From Coffea arabica (lineage: Eukaryota > Streptophyta > Magnoliopsida > Gentianales > Rubiaceae), in contig NC_092323.1 of NCBI RefSeq assembly GCF_036785885.1, forward strand, positions 18,856,501 through 18,920,500: a stretch of DNA of 64,000 bases, given 5' to 3'. Below the pieces are notes generated by a model, which saw only the letters and a list, made by a program, of their open reading frames with translations, made no database searches and was not told the DNA's origin. This document shows, one piece after another, positions 56,608-64,000 of the stretch. Every line of letters starts with the position of its first letter. Positions within the stretch are counted from its first letter, which is position 1. The translations under genes and the position numbers were made by a program.

Positions 56608-57109
56608 GCGCATTTACGTTGTTTCAGGCAATTTGGAGATTCCAATTGGGTTGACCTAGAACATGGCTGTATATATAGCAAATCAGTGAACGGATTGCTG
56701 AACTTGATGTGCAAAAAGATGATGAAATAGCCAAGTTATAATTGAAAAACAAGAACCTCCGATTAAAAAACTTGTGCTGCTATTGATGAAGAATATGGAG
56801 ATCTTTTTACTTCTATTAGTTTTGCTCATGATTTGATTGTAATGGATTTCAAAGTTTGAGGTGTAATGTATCACAAAATTGAAGGTTAGGTGTAAAGTGA
56901 GAATCAGACATAAGTTAGAAGGTACAAATATTCATTTGCAACGTGTGGTATACACAGGCTTTTTTTTGTCCACGCTAGTATCACTTACGTGGCCAACCAT
57001 TGGACTGAGATGGGAGGAATTTGAGAGCATAGGGTGCATTTTTATCTACAATTGTAGTTTAGGAAGTTAGGGATACAAAGTTATATTAGTTCACAAGCAT
57101 ATTAGAGTC
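56608..57109. other. Intergenic, nothing recognised
   Basis: No gene or repeat seen. Confidence 0.4.
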
Positions 57110-57425
57110 TGCACAATGTTTCTAAACTTTAAAATAGAACATTTTAATCTCTAAATTTTAAAATTTATTGCACTTTGCTCCTCAAAGTATAGGATTTGTC
57201 TCATTTTAATTTCTAAAGTATAAAACCCATCCCTCCACAATCGCTAAGGTATAAAATTTGTTCCACTTAAGTATAAAATATGTCTCACTTCCATCAACGA
57301 CTTTACTTAAGTGGGACAAATTTCATATCTTACAAACTAATGTGTCAAATTTGAAATTTAGGGATTAAAATGGGAATAAGAACTTTGTTTAAGGTTGCAA
57401 AGTGAAATTAAACCAACGTTTAGAG
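57110..57425. mobile_element. Palindromic MITE, undivided relative of the one split at 26172-33625
   Basis: Inverted arms: 'taatctctaaattttaaaat'/'gaaatttagggattaaaat' and 'attgcactttg'/'gcaaagtgaaat'. The centre reads 'ttccatcaacgactttactt' then 'aagtgggacaaatttc', equivalent to the MULE and hAT insertion sites. No coding content. Confidence 0.75.
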
Positions 57426-57753
57426 ACTACTATTTATTTATTTATTTATTTTTAGTGACTACTATGAGTCATAGCTTTGAAAATTAGTTCAATTTTAACT
57501 TTAAACAACAAAATCATGACTTTTTGATAGTGAAGCTTTGGAAACTGTTTTAATAGTTTTGCCCACTAAAGCTCAATAATGCGAAGACCTCTAAAAGAAA
57601 AAGATAAGAATCCAAGTCAAGTAGACCACAATGATTCCGTATTGATACGGCAGACACACGTCCACAACTTTTACTAAAGACCAAAGCAATAACAAACCTA
57701 ATTCCCCTCTTCATCTTTATATATATATATATGTATGCTCAAGTAGTTTTGTT
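57426..57753. other. Upstream region of the SAUR gene
   Basis: Non-coding, ending in a short (AT) run at 57718-57732. No auxin-response element cluster is obvious. Confidence 0.4.
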
Positions 57754-57760
57754 TATATAA
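57754..57760 (+). promoter_or_regulatory. TATA box of the SAUR gene
   Basis: 'tatataa' in 'gtttatataagcacc', 94 bases before the ATG; implies a leader of about 60 nt. Confidence 0.65.
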
Positions 57761-57847
57761 GCACCACAATTTCCCCCATAGAAGCCAAGCTTCAAGAATC
57801 TCCCACATCAATTTCACATCTTAGGGGCCAAAAAAGCATCAAATTGA

Positions 57848-58168
57848 ATGCAAGAGGTAAAGAAGATGAAGGTGAAGAAAGGATTTCTTGCGGTTGAAGT
57901 GGGATTGGAAGATGAAGGCAACAAGGGATTTCAACGTTTTGTAATTCCAATATCATATCTCTACCATCCTCTTTTTCAGAGGCTTCTTGATAAAGCTCAT
58001 GAAGTGTATGGCTACCAAGTAAATGGTCCTCTTAGGCTTCCATGTTCAGTGGATGACTTTCTTTATCTTCAAAGGCAGGTTGAGAGAGAAACAAATAAGC
58101 ATCATCACCATCAGCAAAGCCACCACCACCACTATCACCACCTCCTTTCTTCTCTTCCTTTTCACTAG
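57848..58168 (+). CDS. SAUR family protein (small auxin up RNA), single exon
   Basis: SAUR proteins are short plant proteins, mostly auxin-induced; many promote cell expansion by inhibiting PP2C.D phosphatases and so activating plasma-membrane H+-ATPases. This ORF has 106 residues, intronless as in the family. The SAUR domain covers about 10-79: KKGFLAVEVG, then FQRFVIPISYLYHPLFQRLL, the EVYGYQVNGPLRLPC segment with Cys66, and VDDFLYL. An uncommon histidine-rich tail follows (85-98, HHHHQQSHHHHYHH) and the protein ends SLPFH. ATG 57848 is the first after a good TATA box; a second in-frame ATG lies six codons on. No stop or frameshift. The exact SAUR subgroup is not certain, though His-rich tails are known in several members. 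The nearest transposon is the MITE ending at 57425. Confidence 0.93.
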   Translation: MQEVKKMKVKKGFLAVEVGLEDEGNKGFQRFVIPISYLYHPLFQRLLDKAHEVYGYQVNGPLRLPCSVDDFLYLQRQVERETNKHHHHQQSHHHHYHHLLSSLPFH

Positions 58169-59885
58169 ATCTCTTGTTGAATTATCCATGTAAAAAAATT
58201 TGTCTGGCCTTTTTTTTTTTCTGTGGAGATAGGATGGTATAGGAGAAGGGACATACTTTTATGCTGGTGCCCTTGTATCTTCAAGAAAGGAGATATTATG
58301 TACTATTGAGCTATCTATAGAGAAAGAAATATTGAAATAATGTCTATTTTGGAGGCTGTCTAATTCAAATAAAGTCTATTTTGGGGGCTTTCTAATTAAA
58401 TATTTTAGCTAGCAGCAATGTGTTTTGGTTTAATTTTTTTTTTTGTAAGAAAAAATAATTTTTTCAGAGAAGAGGGCAGGATAATTGTCTTGTTATTTTA
58501 ATTTATTCTTATTTCTCTGCAACTGACACTAATATCAAAGAAAATTTTGTTACTGGTGGCCATTTGCCAAAAGTGATTATGGTGTATTTAGCGTATAGTC
58601 CCTTAATTGGCACATTGTTTCTCAAGTTAGCCAAACAAAAACACTTTCTTTCAGGTATATCACTTGTTAGGAAATTCTATGTCAATTGTACCCCTAAAAT
58701 AGCTATCAACATAAATACGCAGTTTGAATAGTAACGCTTTGAATTAGTCCAAAATTACAAAGATATATATCCCTGTAGTATTGACGAGATTAAGACGATC
58801 TCCCCACTTATTTGGTTCAAATATCTTCTTTTTTTTTTTCTGGTTAGTGATTGGAGAAACTTGGTGTAGTTGAAGATGGTAAGGGGTGCGACATCAGAAA
58901 CAGAAGTTTGAGGGTTAAAATAGAATTTCATAAAAAAAAATGCATTAATTATTTGTATCTTAGTATTTTTAATCTTTTACAAAAATTTGGAAGTCAAACA
59001 AGTTCAAATACATGGTAATTAGGGATAATATCTTAACTCTTCTAACCATGCAATATGTTTATTACAGTAGTTAAGTTGAAATAATTTACAGTACATCATC
59101 CTCGGTCTATATAAATGGGATCTAAGGTTGTTGATTCCTAGTCTTTGTATTTAATTGTAAATTCATCAAATTTGAGGGGTCAATGTAAAGTATGTTGTAG
59201 TTTTTTGCATAGAAAATTATATATAGAATACAAACCATGCATAATTCCCTTCTCCAATTGGTACTGTTTATTGATTCTTTTAAGTCTCTGCACTTCATTG
59301 TGAATCAATCAAATTTGTAGGGTCCATATTAAATGTGTCTCACTTTAGATTAGATTTTTTGTGCTAAAAAATAATAAAATTCAAGACAACCAAGCATATT
59401 CCCTTCTTCATTTTGTTCTTTTATTTACTAGTCAAACCTCTCTCTCTCTCTCAAGTGCTTGTAAGTACAAAACACAGTAGCAAATTAGGCAAAATTATAG
59501 GAGGGCAAGGTTCTTTAAATGTGCTTAACAAAAATGGAATAATGTTAGAGATAACATAATTAACAAGCAAAGAGATAAGTGCCATATCTTAATTGCAGTT
59601 GCACATCTAATCAAATAGTGCTAATTACTTTCTAAGTGAATTTTATGCTAGCCTGCTCATCTCCCAGTATCTTCATTTTGTAGCCTTTATACTTTGAGAT
59701 GAAAACAAAACAATTTAGAACCCAAATAAAAAGCCCATAACAAAACAATTAAATTTTGCCAAAGTTAATTGGATAACTTAAGAGCTGACTTTGGAGTATT
59801 TCAAGTTGTCTATGGCATAATTTTTTCACTGAGCTATAAGAAATCAATTAATGCATGTATATTTATTTTTGATTACATTAAGGGA
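58169..59885. other. SAUR 3' flank and intergenic, no gene seen
   Basis: Related 'ttgattctt...ctttgtatttaattgtaaattcatcaaatttg'/'ttgattcttttaagtctctgcacttcattgtgaatcaatcaaatttg' segments near 59130 and 59270 form a weak direct repeat. Otherwise AT-rich. Confidence 0.4.
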
Positions 59886-60110
59886 CAAGGGGCTGCAACC
59901 GTCCCCAACGGTTTTGGCCATTTTCAACAACGCATAACTTTGGTTGCACACAGCATAACTTTGTTTGCACAACGTGTAACTTTAGTACAAAATTTTGTGG
60001 GTCCCACATACGGTGTGAAAATCGATGCACAACTTGTGATCTGAACCGCACAATTTGTTGAGCCCAAATCATGGCCATTAACAGCTCTGCCCCGTTTTCC
60101 ATTATAAGAT
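59886..60110. repeat. Possible eroded element with a 21-bp short repeat
   Basis: 'gcataactttggttgcacaca', 'gcataactttgtttgcacaa' and a third degenerate 'gtgtaactttagt' follow one another (about 59931-59990). 'ggttttggccattttc' and 'aatcatggccattaac' are weak inverted partners near the edges. Confidence 0.4.
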
Positions 60111-60868
60111 ATAGAATAACTCAAATAAGGGAATAATTAGCCCATAATGATCGCCACTAATCGTAATATATTCTCAGGCTATATTTAACAGTACAGCACA
60201 TATTATATGCCTCTTTCCACCTCAGCCATTAATTTGGATGGGGTAAATTTTTAGTTTAGTGACAAATGACAATGCCACAACAATTATTCTAATAACAGAT
60301 CGAATTTCTTTTAAAATGATAAATATGTCGTTTATAGGACCAGTCATTCACCAGCAGAGGGCATAATTGTTACTAGTGGAAATGGCACACCCTATGTGTG
60401 TACAAATCTAAAAGAAAAAAATATTTTAAAAGGAAAAATTATTAAAATTTTTAGTAGTTGTTGGAGGTTATTTTTTTTTTTTAGAAATATAGATGGAAGA
60501 ATTGTGTTTTTCTTTTTCCTTTTTTGTTTGGATGGGAAGTTGTTGGTAGTTATTGTCTTATTGAGAGTTTTGTTAGGTTAGAAAAATGGGGATGTATGTA
60601 TGTATTTGTGTGTATTTATTTTAGGAAGATGACGGTATCATTTTGCCCTTTATTTGGAGGGTAAAATAGAAATTATAAAAATGACACAAAAAGGTTTACA
60701 TGAACCCTTCCTTTTTGCTTAGAAGAAACTTATTGTGATAGGAAAATAAATGCTTATCATTTGCCGAAATTTAAATCACATGTCCTCTGAAGTACTATCT
60801 TAAATAAATTTAGTTTTGGTTTCCATAGCACTCTTCATCTTAAATTTAGTTTTGGGTTCCACAGCACG
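60111..60868. other. Intergenic, nothing recognised
   Basis: AT-rich; a duplicated 'aaatttagttttgg' near 60808 and 60842. No gene. Confidence 0.4.
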
Positions 60869-61480
60869 AAGGCACTATTTGCTTTGAGGGAATAGGAAGG
60901 AAAGGAAAGAAAAAGAAATGGAGGGATAAGAATTTTGATGTATGAATTGGTTTGTGATGAGGGAAAGGAAAGGATAAAATTTAGTTATTTTTTGTTAATC
61001 TACTTTCCATCCAATAGTGGGTGGAAATGGAGGGATAAGACACCAAAATAAATAAAATTTTTAAATTTTTTTAAAAAAATTAATGTGTTTTAAATTAAGC
61101 TTTTAAATTATTGTGAATAAAAATGTAACTAACACATGATAATTTCCTTTCCCTTCTTCTTCTCTAATCCAAACAATATTGTTAATGTTTTCTTTCTTTT
61201 TTTTCCTATTTAATCCAAATAAGATTAAAAAAATTAATGTGTTTTAAATTAAGCTTTTAAATTATTGTGAATAAAAATGTAACTAACACATGATAATTTC
61301 CTTTCCCTTCTTCTTCTCTAATCCAAACAATATTGTTAATGTTTTCTTTCTTTTTCTTTCGTATTTAATCCAAATAAAAGATGAATGGAATCTACTTGCT
61401 TCTCCTCTCCTTTCCTTTCGTTTTCACTAGAGTCCTATCCTTTCTTTTCTTTTCTTTTCCTTCAATCCAAACAGTGCCTT
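60869..61480. mobile_element. MITE with purine/pyrimidine arms
   Basis: The left end 'aaggcactatttgctttgag' is mirrored by the right end 'tccaaacagtgcctt'. 'aggaaggaaaggaaag' on the left pairs with 'ctttcttttcttttc' on the right. No target duplication is evident. It contains a 154-bp tandem duplication. Confidence 0.6.
61072..61379. repeat. 154-bp tandem duplication
   Basis: The block containing 'ttaatgtgttttaaattaag' starts at 61080 and again at 61234; the copies are nearly identical through 'taatccaaataa'. Confidence 0.95.
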
Positions 61481-62693
61481 AGTGTTTACAATCGCGGCCG
61501 AGTGAGCTCTCACAGGATGAGACATTTTAAAAATAGCTTTCAAAGAGTGATGATATTTTTCAAACCTCTTCCAAAAGAGTAAAAAATGTATTTGGCAAAT
61601 GTAACATGTACTCAAAAAACATATTCACTGAATATAATATTTGATTTAAGCATTTATTTCTTAAAAAAAACACATTCAGCAAATTAAATGCAATACTTAA
61701 AAAACGCATTCACTAAATACATTTTTTTCATGTGGGCATTTTCTCCATCACTACCATGTTGGGTATAATCTACGGAACCTTTAGTGTTCTAAATTAGAAT
61801 GCCAATTCTGCATCGTACAAAAGAAGCACAAAAAGTGATATACATCTTGTTGCTTTCAAATCTGACTCCACAAAATAATTTTCAATGAATGCTTTCCAAT
61901 TCTAATTCGTATTAGTATTCCAAGGACTCTTACTCATGTCAATCTTGTTAACTTTTAAACGAGATAAGAAGGTTTTTTGAGACATAAAGTGAGATAAGGT
62001 TGATACACTATTGCCTCAAAGTTAAAGTGGAAGTTTTTGATGTGTAACTATTTCTAGTAAGTGGTCTCTTAATCACCTATTATTAGCCAATGGAAGTATC
62101 AGGACTTCTTTCTTTAAAAAAAAAAAAAAAAAATTTCAAGCATGGAGTAAGATTTAAGAAACAGGGAGAGATAGAGGGATTTGAATCCAAAATTTCTAAT
62201 TCTGGAGGCACTTTCTTAAGTCCTCTCGACTTAGTATTACACTGGAGGAATGCAACTATGCACCCTAGTCTTGGTTTCTTGAATCCACACAAATTCAGGT
62301 ATTTATTGGATGCACATATTTCTTGACCACAAAAAATGCTAAAGCTTTATCTTGTTTATAAACGAGTTGTGCATCTGCCTTAGGTAAGCTTGTTCGCGTT
62401 TGCTTTAGATTATACAAACTCTAGCTAAGGAAAGTGATCATAGGAAATAATAAGCATCAGCAAAAGATACTTTTTTGTAAAATTACAAATTTTAGCTTTT
62501 TTTTCCTATTAAAAAAAATCTATAATCTAAATACAAAAACAAACGAGAATATCAAAAAAAATTAATTGTTTAAACTTAGAATCTATAATCAATTAAAATA
62601 ATCAATCAAAAACAAGCCCTTAATTACTATTTTCACAACTTAAGCCGGTTTATAAGCCCATACAATGAGATGTAGGGTTTGGTTTGAAAGAGG
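61481..62693. other. Intergenic, no gene seen
   Basis: Stop-dense, with a poly(A) run at 62118-62133 preceded by no recognisable retroposon. Confidence 0.4.
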
Positions 62694-62717
62694 TCTTCTT
62701 CTTCTTCTTCTTCTTCC
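62694..62717. repeat. (CTT)n microsatellite
   Basis: About eight CTT units. Confidence 0.9.
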
Positions 62718-63105
62718 TGATTTTTTCCTCCTTTTCTTAATATTATGTAGGAAGCTTAAATCTGGACTAGCAAGTGATCGTGTAACCGTTAAATCTTGAA
62801 ATGTTAATTAGAAGACTATTGACAATGAACACCTTTTCATACGGATGAAATTGCTTTCAAACAATGGGGTATCCCATTTTTGAGTTGTCCATTCGCTTTC
62901 CGATCCTATGAACCGCAAGAGTACCTTTATTTCAATCAAAGCCAACCCCAAAAGGCTATAAAAAAAAATTATTATAGGTGATTATAATAGACCAAAGTGA
63001 TATCGGGTTATTTTTAACTTTCTAACTCGAAAATTGGAAATAGTACATCATTTTCTTTCTTAAATTTTGTTATTTTTGTTATTAACCATTAATCTTGCAA
63101 GTATC
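62718..63105. other. Intergenic, nothing recognised
   Basis: No coding or repeat signal. Confidence 0.4.
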
Positions 63106-63312
63106 CAAGGGGATGGAATCGAGGGAGGGGGAGGAGCCCCCACCCCCATAAAGTTTTAAAAAATTGAGTTTTTATCTCTTATAACATTAGAAATACTCTT
63201 TATAAATTTAAAGTTTTGTCCCCGCAAAAATTTAAAATATTTTTTGTTATACATATAAGTTTACATATATTCAAATTTACCTTAAAGATAAATTTTTTTG
63301 GTTCCGTCTATG
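63106..63312. mobile_element. Eroded short hAT-like MITE
   Basis: The left 'ggggatggaatcgagggagg' and right 'ggttccgtctatg' recall the 'caggggcggag' termini of the hATs at 44050 and 50173, and 'ggaggagcccccacccc' resembles their sub-terminal sequence. No target duplication. Confidence 0.35.
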
Positions 63313-64000
63313 AACCAGTTATGATGGAAAACTCTTTGAACTAATCATAATCCTTCTCCTAATACACATTTTAACACATGGTATTTGTGCCTAACCAGTA
63401 GTAAGATACGTGGAAAAATAAAAGTATGCAATGTATGTACTATAACTCAAAGCAAGAAAAACTCAGAACTTAGGCAGTTGTGATCCAACCAACTACTCGG
63501 TCACTAGGGGGAGCTTTAAAGCTCTCCTTGGCTGTAGGTCAATTGATCGAATTCCTTCACCTGTATTCTTGTTTAGGATTTTTTGAAAATTTCATCAGCG
63601 GATGCAAAAACACTCTCTAGTTCAGTGACGGTTCAGTTCCTTTCGAATTTTTCATTGATCCCCTTGAGTTCACCTCTTTCTCTTAATATTGAATAGGAGT
63701 AGGTGTAAAATAGAATTTATCGTATTAAAAAAAAAGGCAGTTAAGATCCCATTATCGGTCGCGTCTGTAATTCAATTATTGTGGTGATCAAAAGGTGGGC
63801 GGCATGAAAGTAGTTTGAGCCAAGAAAAGTGCTCGGCGCCCGCCAAAGCCGTGTAGGAGTTATCTGCAAAAGTCGAGGAATCCCATGGTCCCTTCATTTT
63901 AGTGCTCTTTAATCATGAAAGGACAATTTGGATACAGACATCTAGAACCAAAATCCACCGGCAAAAATCCTTGAGTAAACTGCACAAATCTCCAACTTTT
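63313..64000. other. Intergenic to window edge, nothing recognised
   Basis: Slightly less AT-rich near 63740-63880, but no gene or repeat could be supported. Confidence 0.4.

Noticed and set aside
1..64000. CRISPR arrays, rRNA, tRNA, bacterial operons, LTR retrotransposon coding (gag/pol) or integrated viral genes
   Set aside because: None seen: no regularly spaced repeats with unique spacers, no rRNA-like sequence, no reverse transcriptase or integrase motifs in any translated frame I read.

Overview
The window looks like nuclear DNA of a flowering plant, probably a eudicot. It is AT-rich and gene-poor. It carries GT-AG introns, a CYP72-type cytochrome P450, a SAUR gene, a SABATH methyltransferase relic, long (AT)n tracts and many DNA transposons with plant-type termini. 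No bacterial or organellar gene is recognisable. The species cannot be named from the sequence.

Only two host genes look intact: a five-exon CYP72A-like P450 (37253-39476, +) and a single-exon SAUR gene (57848-58168, +). Host-gene debris includes a SABATH methyltransferase pseudogene (2622-3605, -), a single MYB-like exon (8910-8965, +) upstream of a Helitron 3' end (10876), and a detached copy of the P450 3' end (49331-49658).

Most of the rest is transposable elements. The best preserved is a 6.3-kb Mutator-like element (26416-32709). It has 130-bp terminal inverted repeats differing at one position, a perfect 9-bp target duplication, a spliced and uninterrupted MuDR-type transposase on the minus strand, and a second convergent gene on the plus strand. 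The second gene encodes a small GRF-zinc-finger protein with a C-terminal membrane segment. This two-gene layout mirrors maize MuDR (mudrA/mudrB), but the second protein belongs to a different family, and it is the most interesting object in the window. The element sits in an older inverted-repeat MITE whose unoccupied relative is at 57110-57425. A 786-bp hAT-like element (32730-33515) inserted three bases beyond its target duplication.

Other elements are a full-length hAT with four in-frame stops and no frameshift (44050-47719), an internally deleted hAT keeping both coding ends (50173-51666), a decayed CACTA element with TNP2/DUF4218/DUF4216 exons (52078-56607), a Stowaway-like MITE (13369-13996), and several hAT- and Mutator-type MITEs, many with readable target duplications. 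Two pairs of insertion and empty site (26.4-33.6 kb against 57.1-57.4 kb; 19.7-20.5 kb against 25.9 kb) give internal evidence of insertion history.

Layout: 0-11 kb, decayed MULE, SABATH, MYB and Helitron remnants; 11-26 kb, MITEs and dispersed repeats; 26-33.6 kb, nested MULE/hAT/MITE complex; 34-36.5 kb, palindromic MITEs; 37-39.7 kb, P450; 39.7-51.7 kb, MITEs, two hATs and the P450 tail copy; 52-56.6 kb, CACTA; 57-58.4 kb, MITE and SAUR; 58.4-64 kb, intergenic with MITEs. All identities are by eye; no database search was run.
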